64,000 nt of DNA. It comes from Sinonovacula constricta. Its lineage: Eukaryota > Mollusca > Bivalvia > Cardiida > Solecurtidae. Below are positions 34,680 to 47,782 of this stretch, in pieces (within the stretch, counting starts at the first letter, position 1; each line of letters opens with the position of its first letter). The stretch covers positions 49,446,772-49,510,771 of the forward strand of contig CM017558.1 of the NCBI GenBank assembly GCA_007844125.1, in the 5' to 3' direction. Under the pieces are notes generated by a model. It saw nothing but the letters and a program-made list of their open reading frames with translations, had not been told where the DNA came from and did not search any database. The position numbers and the translations under genes are program-made.

Positions 34680-36070
34680 CCAGCTAACCAATGACAGATG
34701 ACTAGGTTATGGTACTTGAGTAAAACAAATATATTTTTTTATTCATGACCCCACACAGAAATCGTAGAAACTGTATAAAAATGTATAGAAATAAAATATT
34801 AGAAAACTGAACATGTCGCGAGATTGGACGGGTGGTTATCTGTATAAGATTTACTTTATCGTTATGGTCTGGGTTACACGAGGATAAAACTAGACGTAGG
34901 TGAAGTTTCTACACGGTTTTTCAAACAAAAGTTGTGTGATTGTAAAATATAAAAATGGGTTCTTACTTATCAAGTTACAGGAAAATGGATAACAGTAGTG
35001 ATAATTCTCGTTGTGACACTTATATAAATTACAAAACAGTGTTAAGCCCCGAATATTACATATATCTTACTATTTAATTTACCGGCACTCAAGTGTTTGG
35101 CTACTCAAACATTATACAAGAAAGGCAGACATACACGTATTCCAATAGACCAAAGAATAAGCATATATTTTATACATGCAATATTTATTAGGCTTATTGA
35201 ATACGAGTTTCCTGTATATTAAATGTAGAAATTTAAACAGTCCATTATTGTGCATTAGCGTTCAAAAGTTTTGCTATCTTAACTTCTTTATGACACCGAA
35301 AGATTAAGATGGTCTTAATAAAGATTATTAAAGAGAAGAGGTCAATGTAATCGGTTATACTTCCGTCCTATTCTAGCGCTCCGAAACAGCGCTCTGAACC
35401 TAATGGAGGATAAGGAATTTAATGTGAAAATACTATTAGGATGTGTGTCAGCTATCTTAATTGTTAGTTACCATTGTCATGTTGTTGATTTTGTTCATTG
35501 GGTAAAACATACTTTCTACTTACATTTTTTACGGTTTGTGTAGACGGCATGAACTTTAATCATAAATACTGTTTTACTCACAGTTATAATTGTACGTGAT
35601 GATTGTAGTACATTAATCCATATCACATCGAATGATTCCCCATTGGGTTATAATATTTATCGGTCAGGTAAACATGACCTTGATGTTTGTTGTTATTTAA
35701 AACGTTCCGTCCAAAAGTGTCGAATATCGAAGTATCGAATACCAGTTTCCTGTATATTAAATGCAGAAATTTGAAGAGTTATCAGCAAATTATCTCTATA
35801 GTTTGTATATAGATGCTGATGGTTGTTTTCCTTTCTAAACACCTTGTAAAAATCCACAAATTAATTGAGGAAATTAGCCAATTACGTATTTCTTATTACT
35901 TATGATAATTATATCGTTATTAATTATTATTATTGTACATTAACACAACTTATCTGTAAAATGATTTAGTTTGTATGCTATATTGTATTTTGAAACATGC
36001 GCCTATGTTTACAAGTAAAATGTAAATGATTGTGGATCTGTAATGCACGATTTCTAACCAAGCGAGTAAT
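34680..36070. repeat. Orphan copy of an HSPA12-like gene 3' flank
   Basis: 34680-35120 matches about 22815-23280 (the CCCCACACAGA and TTGGACGGGTGG motifs), and 35737-36070 matches about 23340-23990 and 59570-59930. No HSPA12-like exon is attached, so the gene belonging to this flank has been lost or lies elsewhere. A ~500-bp segment related to the LINE left flank interrupts it (35235-35736). Confidence 0.7.
35199..35772. repeat. ~500-bp insertion flanked by 36-bp direct repeats
   Basis: The 36-bp sequences at 35199-35234 and 35737-35772 differ at two positions. Between them lies a copy of the sequence at 869-1349 and 37235-37760, ending with the CGGTCAGGTA...CATGACCTTGATG motif. Confidence 0.75.
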
Positions 36071-36839
36071 TTCATTTTCTTTCATCCTTCTTGTTGTTAG
36101 AGGGTAAGCTTTATTGTCGTAAAACAACTAAAACAGAAATCATAAAAAACGCATTTTTACAATGAAATTAAAAAATTAAAATAGGTTCATTTAAGCAAGC
36201 CTCGCGATTTTGATTTTTCTCAGCCTCAGGTGTAACCATTTTTTATTCAACGCTAACCTACTATATCCTTTATAAAATATAACTATCTTAAAGGAACATG
36301 TATATTTCGTGAAAGTCTAGTTATACTATACCAAAGGGGAATAACTAGTACAAAAATATTGGTAGGTATTTCCTACTTTCGTTTTCGCTCGTAACTCACC
36401 CGGATGTTTCTTAGAGAGAATGGTAGTGTTTTACTCTTACAATCTTATCTGTTCAAGAGGTACATGATTCAACTTCTTAAAAGAGCTCAGAAAGTGACTA
36501 ATAGAAAAGTTTGCGCTACGACATAACGGTAAGTACTAACTAGTCATATAGAATTATTGGTCGTAGTAGCTGATATTTACTCTCTTATATTTTACGGTTA
36601 AGGACATTGGCCGGACAGTCTTGTATATTTAATGGAGCTGTCTGGATTTTCACATATGTAACGTTTGGAATGCTTAAACGCCAATATGGAAAAATAAATT
36701 TCACTTTCTCTTTTACATGCGTTATTTTCGTCTCCATGGTAACCCTCAGTCAAACATAACGAAACGCCTAAAAGTGTTTACAACTAGAAGATATACAGTT
36801 TAAAAGGCAACCAGCTCAGCTGCTTAAACACTTTATGTG

Positions 36840-39228
36840 AGGGTTCACACTATCTTTTAAACTCGGCATACATTCGAAATCCCGAAATATCTCAATATCA
36901 TTTTAAAAGAAACTGGGTTGAGTTACTTCCCTTTTATTTCCGCAGCAGTGTAAAGGTTAGACGCCACTAAATAGGCCCTAAGTGTGTAATATAGAGGTAA
37001 GACGTCGCTAAAAAGGCTTGTTCTATATTGAACATATTATATATATATATATATATATTTCATATTATCTTGAAAACAAATTGCACCACGACCAAGAAAT
37101 GATTGACTCCCGTATCCGCACAAAGGTGAAAAGTACCATTTATTGCATATCAGAAAACATTTATAAAGGATACAATTCATCGAAAACACATTCTGTCAAT
37201 TTCTCAGTCGTTAACCCCCGAACGTCACTGAAATATTTACTTATGTTATTGTCCATAAGCGTTCAAGATTGTTGCATTCTTTAGATTGTCTTAACTTCTT
37301 TCTGACACCGTAAGATTCGAAGGAAATCTTATCCCAAAACATAGCAATACACTCTTATTAAAGAGAAGAAGTCAATGTAACCGGTTAGACTTACGTCCTA
37401 TTCTAGAACTCCGAAACAGCGCTCTGAATCCAATAGAGGAGAAGGAATTTAATGTGAAACTACTGGTAAGATGTGTGTCAGCTATTTTAATTGTTCACAT
37501 GACTTTGTGTGTGTGTTTTTGTTTTGTCTTTCATTTGGTAAAACATACTTTCTACTTATAATTTTACGGTTTGCGGAGACGGCATGAACTTCAATCATCA
37601 ATACTGTTTCACTCACAGTTATAGTACGTGATGATTGTAGTACATTAATCCATATCCCATCGAATGATTCCCCATTGGGTTAAAATATTTATCGGTCAGG
37701 TATACATGACCTTGATGTTTGTTGTGATTTTAAACGTTCCGTCCAAAAGTGGGTCGAATTTGCCATAATTATACAACGTTTAATATTTGTAAATTGTTTG
37801 TATTATAGCACTGTAACTGTAGCATTAGGTTCAGTCAAATTTTCGCAAAATGGTTTACTCTTTGAGCTTCCTCAGCACAAGTTTCGCCTAGTTCATATAT
37901 ACATTCTACCATTTTCTTGTTTACACATCTTTGAATTGGTTAAAGTAAGTTCTTTGTTTTAATAAAAATGGTCGATGATCCCGATCGCCATAAGGGGCAA
38001 TAGTGTTATGCCAGTGTTAAAATGTTGCGTGTCGTAATGCCGTGGATAAAATGTTGGGTAAAGCAATAGGTAAATAAGGTCCAATAAATATTTTCACAGA
38101 TATTTTAATCTACCTCTAGACAAAGGCAAACAGGGTAAATATAAATGTGACAAAAACACAGAGACGAGAAATAACACACAAAAAGAAAAACCATCAGTTA
38201 GCGCCTTGGAATGGTCAGTCGGCAACAGGAGTCAGTAGGCAACAGGACCGACTGGGGTGCTTAAACCGGGTGTGTGGAGCGCTCCTGCCTCGCACCTCCT
38301 GAAGGTTTTTCTATCAAACAAACAGTGTAAATAGAAATATCCCGTCAAAGTGAAACAACTTACAGTAAGCACCTGCATCGGGAGTTAAAACAGATCAAAT
38401 TAACTTATATACCAACATAATATCTAGTAATAAAATAAACTATCAACATAAGTAAGGCCATGGATAAAAAAAAATCCTTCAATTACTATCAAGCCCATGT
38501 CCCGCAACAACTAATAACATATAATTAAATAAAAAGTCACATGATCTTGCTATTGTTCGCACAAGACATTTCCCAGTGTATAAGCTTAACTGCACCCTCT
38601 TCAAAGCACATGCTACCTCTTCGTGAAAATACATGCAGTTTATCAAGGTATGCCTTATAAGGCAATAGTTTTAAATCGAATGAATGTATGATAACACTAT
38701 AAATATTATTGTTTTCCATGTGTACACGTATGTTGTCACGATGTACTTAGCGCAATTAAAAGTTGTCGTAGTTTATCGAACTATACCACTCTTACAAACA
38801 TAGGGCATGCTACAATTATATTTTATGAATCCATTTACATTGTTCATAACACCCAATTACGCAAAACATGCCCATTTTCGAAAAACAGCTGACCTTCGAT
38901 TTAAATCCGTCAAAGGTACCATCTTTTCCCAAACAATCAGCGCATCGAAAGTTGTCTCTCATTTTACAAAAGATTATAAACCAACTTACTTTTCATAATG
39001 ATGTGTGAGAAGAATATAAATAATCACAAAATCATGCAAATTTCATGTTTGCTATTGTTCAACATGTCAATGTCTACATTTGAGGTATATCACTTTAAAT
39101 AGTGCAGCTTCGTTTAGAATGGTTTGCACATGAAATGTCAAACCACAGGTACACGTGCAAAGCTAAAATACAATAGTGTTCCGGGGGTCAGATTTCCTTT
39201 ATTTAAATGCGTTCATTTTATTAATCAA
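36840..39228. repeat. Duplicated upstream flank, block 2
   Basis: 36840-37720 matches the LINE left flank (about 2255-3148) and 37881-39228 matches the LINE right flank (7345-8500). This is the LINE-free version of the locus. It contains one ~320-bp dispersed repeat (38066-38395) and a short (AT)n at about 37037-37058. No gene is seen. Confidence 0.82.
38066..38395 (+). repeat. ~320-bp dispersed repeat, copy 3
   Basis: Same orientation as 23433-23755. It has a local duplication (CAGTCGGCAACAGGA then a similar stretch at about 38215-38250) and GGAGCGCTCC at about 38275. Confidence 0.75.
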
Positions 39229-42200
39229 AGCGCCACGGGCACTGTAGTGTTCGTTGCTTGAAAATTTGGTGATAATTGTAGGACAGAAGTCTGTACTTTT
39301 ACGATACTATTTTTAAACTAACTGCAAATCTGGTGGAGGGGGAGGGGGTGCAAACCTGTGGTTGTTTTACTATGACGAATACTTGTGTTTGGACTGTTCA
39401 AAACAAACAATACAAGAGTGAATAATTATTGCAGATGTTCTATTGGGAAAAAGAACAAAGCGTGTTGAATAAATCTGAAAAAAATGTAAATATATAATGT
39501 AGTTAGAAGAAGAAACAATTAGATATTTTGTCACGATTGGTACCTTCTTACAGGTAAGGTAATATTGAAAATCGCATTGTCTTATACTTAAGTGTGAGCT
39601 TATGTAAACTTATTCTCAAATCAGATACCGCTTTTAAAACAACAGTTAGACAGAGAGCATTAAAGGAATATTTATTTTTTATTTTTCAAGACATGAAAGG
39701 AACCTATTTGCAAAACCTATCATCAATTAACACTCAGATTAATTTTGATTATACAACACGTCAATTTTCTAAATAAAAAGGCAAACAAGTAAGTAAAACA
39801 CATGTTTTGTGACTTATAATAAATGAAGAAGAAAAAAGTAACACAAAATTGCAGCTATTTACTATTTATATGTGAATTATGTTAATGTGAAATATGGAAT
39901 ATTTTGACATTTAGATGTAATGAACAATAAACACATATTGAAATATCAAGTATTATAATTGAGTCTGATGAAACAAGAAGCCAATAATTCTAAGATAAAA
40001 TATGCATCATATACATCATACTTGACCTTAAAATTAGGCTGTCATTGATATATATGGACACTAAACTCAAATATTGACAATACATTGTTATATTTACAAT
40101 ACATTGATATATCGACAAGAAAGAAATAAACCCCATTGTCTGTAGCCCTGGCCAAAATAATAATGCACAAACGAAACAAAATACCAATTGACTGTTGTAC
40201 AATATGTATGTAACTGCCCTTATTGACAAGTTTCTAGACATAATCAGGTCAAGAGCTGACAAAGAGAATCACAAACCAAATGTGCACTTTATTTTGTGAA
40301 AAGGTTGGTAAATCATCCAACCATTCATGTGAAACAATTGCACTGGATAAACGATACCAGTTTAGAAACTATTAACATTTAAACAAAACAGTTTTAGAAG
40401 GGCCTATGCGACATAGCTAACTAAAATGAATAAGCAGCTAAAATGCGAAAGAAAAGGTATAGCAATCGCCACTATTTACAGAAACATCAATGTATAGTAA
40501 TGTCAGTTGTAATACGAGTGTCTTGCTTGCCATGTGTTTTGAGTCTTTAACCCCATAAATGTAATCATGATTAAATTCCTATGATAATTTTTCACATACA
40601 CCTATGGTAAGCTTTATTTTATTAAGAAATTTTCTAAACAGAAATCAAAATGTTTGCCGCATCTGCTATTCTGAATACTTATAAATAAGAACACCTTTGT
40701 CATAATTTAACATAGTGTCAATTATGTTCCCGCCACAATGTAATTTCTGCCTTACCAGATGGGTCTTGTTAGATAACATTTTTTATTCTCACGTCCTCCC
40801 CTCCCGCTTTCACCATTTTGCTTTCTTCCTTCTAAAATAAAAAAAGAAATAATTTGTGCATGATCAAGGATGGCAATGGTAGATTAGTGCATTTTAATTA
40901 ACTTTTCCAGATTATAATATGCTCTGAAGATAAAAAAGAGGGTCCTAGTGGTCCTTTATCGCTTATCTTAGTGACATAGACATTGAGCCCTCGTGGCTAT
41001 GCTTTTTGATAAATCAAAATTCTTTGAAAAATCTTGATACAAAGCCACCAAAGGAATGCATGTACCAAATCTCTAAGTCTTGTGGTTTCTAACAAAAAAG
41101 GATTTTCAGTGGGGGTTTTCTGTCTAGCAATATAGGGAAAATGGCCACTCCAATGGAGGCCATGTTATTTGACAGTTCAAAATAACTTGAACACCCTCAT
41201 GTTTAACCCACCAAGGAACACAGAAAAAATATCAAAGGCTAAAATTCTTGTTTTATTTTGTCTTTAAAATATATCGCTCGACCCTTTATGATTATTAAAG
41301 TGCCGTACAGCTATTTTGGTGGAGGAAGACCACAGACAAATGTCTGGGTAGAACCACCGGCGCACCACTGGTCAGCTGCAAGACCCTTGGTTGGCAAAGC
41401 CTTGATACACGGCCTCCTAAGGAACATTTATACCAAATATGAATAAGAATATATGACAAAGTCCTATGAGCATTGCAAAATATACCAACATTTGAAAAGG
41501 CCCATGACAAAGGTATTCACATGCAAGCCAAATGTAAAAGCAAGAACGAATCTTTGAGGAGTCATTTAACTAAAAGAGCAAACCCGACAGCTACCGCCTT
41601 GGAACGGTCAGTCGGCCGTATGGGTTTTAATTCAAGAAAACAAATAACCAGATAAGAGTAAATGGTTGTAACATCCTGTTTATGTGAAGATGGAATGGGG
41701 AAACCAAAGTCCAATGTCCATCAAAGGAACAATTCCATAACATTAAAAGACTATAACAATCCTTCTAGATTCAATTAAGTGACAACATAGATTACTTTAG
41801 CTCTTGTATTTTCTGAAAAGAACATTTTGTAGGTTTTAATATTTAGCCGTATACGGAAAATGGCCATGCCCCTGGCGGCCATGTTTTTTTTAAATTATCA
41901 GAATTCGTTGAATAATCTTGTGGATACTGATCCACCTAAGGAACATGTGCACTAAATACCAAGGTTCTACCTTTCACCGGGCGAATAAAAAAGTATGATG
42001 ACAACCAAATGTTATTCCAATTACTGAAACTTTGTATGGAAACTAAGATACAGTTAAGTTCGTTTTTGCAATTGGATATTGTCATGTATACAATTTCTTT
42101 CTCTATTACAAATTTGTTTGGTAAGATTTTTATATCATGAAATGACTACCTTAAATCAACTAACAGTTTACCTGGATACCAATATTCACGCGAACACTTT

Positions 42201-42363
42201 TTTTCTATTTGCAAATGAAAAACGAGGAAAGGGTATGTTTATTTTGTTCATTTTGCCCCTTTTTTGCAAAGAGATGGCGTTCACTACTCAATGCTGCTTC
42301 TGGGTTTAATGCATTAAGAAAACCAGCTATTATTTGTTACCAGTGCTATAGTAGTAAAGGAAA
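39229..42363. other. Block 2-specific intergenic DNA; repeat fragments only
   Basis: This is the start of about 8.5 kb that splits the upstream flank of gene 3 relative to gene 1. It includes the second copy of the ~135-bp segment (41446-41578) followed directly by a fragment of the ~320-bp repeat (41580-41625, CCGCCTTGGAACGGTCAGTC). Two diverged related stretches (about 40975-41220 and 41800-41950) share GGAAAATGGCCA...GGCCATGTT motifs. No gene is supported. Confidence 0.6.
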
Positions 42364-42859
42364 TATATTCAGGCGTAAAAAAAGTTGTTTGTTTCCACTA
42401 ACCCGACCGGCCCTATTTTTTATGCCGACCCTAAACTTTTTTTCGTGTATTTCAAATCGATTTTCGGGCAACAATGTTTCTTTTTGGTCGCAACGTTCCG
42501 GTGACTGGACTGATTTTTCGGTGATTGATTTATATTCGGTGATTAAAATTCGGATCACCTTGGCCACTATCGTGATAGACGTTCTTTACATATTGGAGAA
42601 TAATAGCAAACGCTTGTACAACTAAGATGACGGAAGGTCAAGATGTCGACATTTTTGCTGGTGACGATTGAAAAATGTCCTCATCAAAAGGAATCGAACA
42701 AGCTCGTTGTCTTTAACAACACTGTTATCATCAGAGACATCCTTTTCATGCATCATAAGGTCGGCGACGAAAACAACAATACGAATTGGCAATTCACATG
42801 TATTGAAAATATTGTCACGTGGTGTGTCTGGGTCGTTATCAAGTTTGCAAATAATTTAC

Positions 42860-44200
42860 ATGTTTGCAAAATTTGTTGTTTCTGCAACAGGCCATGATGA
42901 CTTACTAGGTCCCTCCAGTGGTCGGCAACTTATGGCAACAGGCCACGATGACCCACCAGGTCCCTCCTGTGATCAGCAACCTATGGTAACAGGCCATAAT
43001 GACCCACCAGGTCCCTCCAGTGATCAGCAACCTATGGCAATAGGCCATGATGACCCACCAGGTCTCTCCAGAAATCAACAACCTATGGCAACAGGCCATG
43101 ATGACCCACCAGGTCCCTCCAGTGATCAGCAACCTATGGCAACAGGCCATGATGACCCACCAGGTCCCTCCTGTGATCAGCAACCTATGGCAATAGGCCA
43201 TGATGACCCACCAGGTCTCTCCAGTGATCAGCAACCTATGGCAACAGGCCATGATGACCCACTAGGTCCCTCCAGTGATCAGCAACCTTTGGCAACAGGC
43301 CATGATGACCCACCAAGTCCCTCCAGTGATCAGCAACCTATGGCAACAGGCCATGATGACCCACCAAGTTCCTCCAGTGATTAGCAACCTATGGCAACAG
43401 GCCACGATGACCCACCAGGTCCCTCCAGTGAACAGCAACCTATGGCAATAGGCCATGATAACCCACCAGGTCTCTCCAGTGATCAGCAACCTATGGCAAC
43501 AGGCCATGATGACCCACCAGGTCTCTCCAGTGATCAGCAACCTATGGCAACAGGCCATGATGACCCACCAGGTCTCTCCAGTGATCAGAAATCTATGGCA
43601 ACAGGCCATGATGACCCACCAGGTCCCTCCAGTGATCAGCAACCTATGGCAACAGGCCATGATGACCCACCAGGTCCCTCCAGTGATCAGCAACCTATGG
43701 CAACAGGCCATGATGACCAACCAGGTCCCTCCAGGGAAACTCTAGATGTTTCTGAATCAGACTCACATGTTATTGTTAAGGATACATTCACTCTGTCGGC
43801 ACAAACAGCACGTGGTGTTGTGTCCTGTGTTGAGTGCTGTAAACCACGCCTGTACTACGCTTGTACTACAGCAAAGTTAACAGATAGACAAAAACTTCTG
43901 ATAGCTAAAAACTTATCAGAATATGAATTTACTTGTGGTTCGCCAATAGTGCACCCATCATATAAATCTGTGAAGGGTATCATTACAAGAGATCTTACAT
44001 GTGGAAACCCAATGGAACTTAGTTATTACTCCTGCAAATTCATAACATCAAAAGACATATGTTGTTATTGTGGTACAAATGGGGCTTTAGTTGATCAAGG
44101 TCTAAAAGCTAAGTTTAAGTCGGTGCTTCCACTCTGCAAAGGTTGCATTGATGAAGGGAAGACTCCAGTTGTGCAAAGGCCATTTGTTAAAAGGAAATGA
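42860..44200 (+). pseudogene. Repeat-rich protein with C-terminal Cys-rich (zinc-ribbon-like) domain, one in-frame stop
   Basis: From the first in-frame ATG (42860) the frame runs 447 codons, broken only by TAG at 43382-43384 (a CAG-to-TAG change within a repeat unit); the frame continues unchanged to TGA at 44198-44200. The first two thirds are 17-residue repeats QPMATGHDDPPGPSSDQ (51 bp, about 16 units), acidic and proline-rich, likely disordered. The last ~150 residues are non-repetitive and carry Cys pairs: CVEC, TCG, LTCG, YSC, CCYC and CKGC, suggesting one or two zinc ribbons. I do not recognise the family. Upstream frames (42643-42890) are open in two phases, so a 5' exon may exist. 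It sits between inverted terminal repeats, suggesting it is the element's own gene. Confidence 0.6.
42888..43738 (+). repeat. 51-bp coding minisatellite
   Basis: About 16 to 17 units containing GGCCATGATGACCCACCAGG and CCTCCAGTGATCAGCAACC, with scattered substitutions. The 51-bp length keeps all frames in register, so antisense open frames (MACCHRLLITGGTWWVI repeats) also appear; these are shadows. Confidence 0.95.
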
Positions 44201-44610
44201 TGACCTGCATGTATGTGTATACTATTTCGACTGATATAACTGTCTGCTTTTTGTAGAGCTGTTTGAACTGTTTAATAATTTAATATGTATTGAGTTCTTT
44301 AGTATTGTATGACTGTATGGACAATCTGATAAATAGATAGTACATTAAACGAATGTATAAGGCTTTTCGAATGTTATGTTTTATTTAATATCACTATATA
44401 TTTGTATCTCATAAGGATCAATAACACATAACAAGGGCATTCTTATGATTTATTAACAGGAAACCCTTTTAGAAAAGCGAAATAACCTAAGTTGAGAAAA
44501 AAAAATAACGAAAAAAAAAAGTTATGCCTACCTACCTACCTATCCTATTTTCTTTCTTGAGTTAGCGGAAACAAACAACTTTTTTTGGCCTCATCATTAA
44601 CCTGAATATA

Positions 44611-45848
44611 CTTGCCAGATACAAACACATTTTGTTTCAATTTGTACTTCACAACATAGTTACATCCTGGACATTTTAGTATGATGTATATGATGCAACA
44701 GTTAAACAACTTGAAATAGAAAGTATAGAACACAAATTACCTTAAAAACCTGAACTTGTCTGGATTTCAGCAGCAGACTTTCACCACCTCCTTTCCGTTA
44801 CTGACTGCTTCTGAAAGGATTTGCTTTAGTTTTTCGTTCTTTCCTTTGTAGGTGACCGTCTCTGCTACCGCCACTACCTTTGCTATGAGCCCCGTATCTT
44901 ACGATTCTGTAGTCCGTCCGGAAAAGGCAGAGACAAATATCTAGTAATTGATCATGGAAAGCATATTGTTTATTTCTTGTACACTGTGTACACAAAATAA
45001 ATTAGTCTATACTAAAATTCCAAATACTTCGGCTGTACATGAAGCTATCACTCATAATCCAACAAACCTTTTTAATATGTACACTGAATGACCTTATAAG
45101 TACACTGAATGACCTTATATGTACACTGAATGACCTTATACGTACACTGAATGACCTAATATGTACACTGAATGAACGTATATGTACACTGAATGACCTT
45201 TAAACGTACATCATCACTGCTTATATAAGAAAGTCGCCAGTGATAAAATATCTACACTTTACTTTGTTTCTGGTTACTTTCATTTATATCTGAAACTGTA
45301 GTTACTTCTTTAAACCGTAAACGATTTAAATAATCAATGGTATATACATTATAAACATGTACTGATGATAAATACTTCAGGCATATGCATGCATATTCAA
45401 ACACAAATAATGATGGAATAAAATATTACACGTTATTACATGTGATCACATTTGAACAAGCTGTTCTTCAGAACATTGTGTTGTAACAAGGCTTCTCAAC
45501 ATATCTTTAGCGAACTTAAGGTCAACAACTTGTGCATCTCCTCACTTTGAATGCAGTAATAGGTCATGTTTATAGGTCACTCATAAACAATATGCTGTTG
45601 AGCTAGATAGTGATGCAATAGTGAATATACTTATGAAGTACATATTGCGTTGTTCTTCACAAAACTGTGTCCAGGTTGCTTTAAAGAGTATACAAGAAAG
45701 TGTGCCTTGTGATCAGGAATGTATGATTCCAAAGTACTACAAGCTATCACAGAGCTACTGCACAAATTTGAATTAGTTATGATCAATTCAGGTGCAGGTG
45801 TCATATCCTGTAGTTGGTGTCTGCCCTAACTGGTATATATATATATAC
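44611..45848. other. Intergenic; a small tandem repeat only
   Basis: No gene is supported. It contains six units of a 21-bp repeat at 45077-45208 and AT-rich DNA. Confidence 0.6.
45077..45208. repeat. 21-bp tandem repeat, about 6 units
   Basis: The unit is TGTACACTGAATGACCTTAT plus A, with small variations (AAGTACACTG, AACGTATA). It is too short for any functional inference. Confidence 0.92.
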
Positions 45849-46140
45849 CGCCCACAATAGCACAGGTGGTAGAGCGTCGGCTTGCGGCTCGGGAGGTCGT
45901 GGGTTCAAACCCCGGCGGGGTCAAACTTAAGACTTTAAAGTTGGTAGTAGTGGCTTCCCTCCTAACGCTTGGGGCTAAGGGGACAGCATAACGCCTGACT
46001 CGTCGGTGTCAGTATAATGGACCGGTCGGGTCCAGTCCATGGGCACCTCATAAGTGCCCCTGTGCTATAATGATAGAAATGATAGAAATGTCGCTGTATA
46101 GTATCGGCAAAAATGCTGGCTTATCCCATCCCATCCCAGA
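45849..46140 (+). mobile_element. tRNA-derived SINE
   Basis: The 5' head has an RNA polymerase III A box (TAGCACAGGTGG, 45858-45869) and B box (GGTTCAAACC, 45902-45911) at tRNA-like spacing. The presumed acceptor ends do not pair, so it is not a working tRNA gene. A ~200-bp GC-richer body follows (GTCGGTGTCAGTATAATGGA region), ending in an ATCCC repeat at about 46123-46139. The body's higher GC content stands out from the surroundings. I could not find a convincing target duplication; an AT dinucleotide run borders the 5' side. Confidence 0.75.
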
Positions 46141-47782
46141 TTTGAGTACCCTAAGTGTTTTCCTAGCATAACAACATTATTATTACTGTATAATATACAT
46201 ATATATTATCTGTTTTTTTTATGATTTACAAACAAAATTGAGAATGCTGGCTTCTGCTTTCATAGTAAATAATGTTCAGTTAACATTCACAACTGAATTA
46301 TATCATAGTGTGACCTAAATTCGACATTTTAAGCATACTTGTCTTCAGCTTCAAAAATACCTTAAGCTATAATGATAAACCTATTTAATAACAACCCCTA
46401 GCTTTTCACCATTAAACAGAAAATATCTTTAAACTTGTACTAAGTTAGAGTTTCAAAAACACACTACTGACGAATTTAGAAGAACATCGAATTTTGGTAA
46501 CGCAACGATAATTGAACATTTAAGATTGAGATGAACTCAAATACAGTGTGATAAATAACATTTAAAGGTGGTATCCGACATTTTGAACCAATTTATTTCC
46601 TCAAATAACTAAATAAATCATTGTTACCTGGAAAGGTCCTGCAAAATGATGTTTAATGACGTTCTAGATCTGTGTAAATCTCCACTTGTTATTGCAAATA
46701 GGTATTTCCTATCCTATCCACGCTGCATATATTGCTATTTTTAACTTAGAAAACCACAAGACCCCTTACTTTTGAGAACACGTTATATAGTCATCCCGAT
46801 AATCCGCTCTGACGTCGATTTTCAGCAGAGACCTCTAGCTTTTTATACAGCTGAAAAGAATACACATTCAATGAGTGATTTTTTTTTTTTTGCGATTAGT
46901 TCTGTCTAACAATGCAGTTAGCATTCAGTATACAGTAAAGTCGTATTTATTAAGACTATATATGATTTTGTACAAAAAATATGCTCAAATTTTCTAAAGC
47001 AGTGGTTCTATATTGTTATATGTTATATTGTTGATATAGGCAAACTGTCAGAACCACCTTTAAGTTCTTGGTGCTGTAAATCGGAGGAGATTTCCGATGA
47101 TGAATTATCATTATTAATTTGAAATTGATTATCATGGCACTGTCACTGAGTACATGTAGCACGAAACCTGGCGGCAAGAAAGTGTTATTCAACTTATGCA
47201 ACAGTGTCTAAGTGTTGGCCTAACCTGAGTACACTTGACTTTAGAGCTGTGTACTTTCCATTAAAATAACCTTCATTTAAAGATACTGGCATAATTTAAA
47301 CAAAAGAACGCGATTAAAACAATAAAAGGCGAAAAGATCTAAAAGATCTTTCTGCAAGTAGTAGGACATTTCCTGTCAATATCAGAGAACAAGGGAATGG
47401 GTTTAGATGTTCATTTTTGGTACAAAAAACCAAAAACATAAAACGTTGTATATTTTTATTCATCTGATATGTCTTTATGAAGAGACACTTCGCTTACTTT
47501 GGTAATTGTTATTTTAATCAAAGACATTTTGCACCTTTAACTTATCATGCAGAGAACCTGCAGAAAATGATTTTGGCCACGTTTACTGACGACATACAAT
47601 CCCATGTTGGTCGAAATAAAATAATGTCTCTTTCAGTAGCTGGTTGTTAAATGTAGAACTATATTTTTGCGTAGGGATTTTGAGCAGAATTATGTTCGGT
47701 CGGGCTTAAGAACGCTTTCGACTTAGATTTTGTAACTATGACTAGGTGTTCAGTGCTAGCGCATTGAACACTGCTGAGTGAC
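46141..47782. other. Intergenic AT-rich; no gene seen
   Basis: End of the block 2-specific insertion. No repeat or coding signal was recognised; the ORF at 47016-47201 (minus) has no features. Confidence 0.55.

Larger units (their letters stand above)
42364..44610. mobile_element. 2.25-kb element with terminal inverted repeats and internal repeat-rich ORF
   Basis: A 26-bp sequence at 42377-42402 and its reverse complement at 44561-44586 match at 25 of 26 positions (core GTTGTTTGTTTCC / GGAAACAAACAAC). A further outer pair, TATATTCAGG (42364-42373) and CCTGAATATA (44601-44610), extends the symmetry, with a 3-nt versus 14-nt spacer. Inside lies one coding region in plus orientation. This layout fits a DNA transposon or a non-autonomous derivative. 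No transposase signature is recognised and no clear target duplication is seen, so the class is unassigned. Confidence 0.65.

Noticed and set aside
42668..42859. N-terminal extension of the Cys-rich protein from 42668
   Set aside because: It begins with TTG rather than ATG and the overlapping frame from 42643 is also open, so neither can be preferred without transcript data.
45849..45925. Functional tRNA gene
   Set aside because: A and B boxes are present, but the acceptor ends do not pair and a SINE body with a repeat tail follows.
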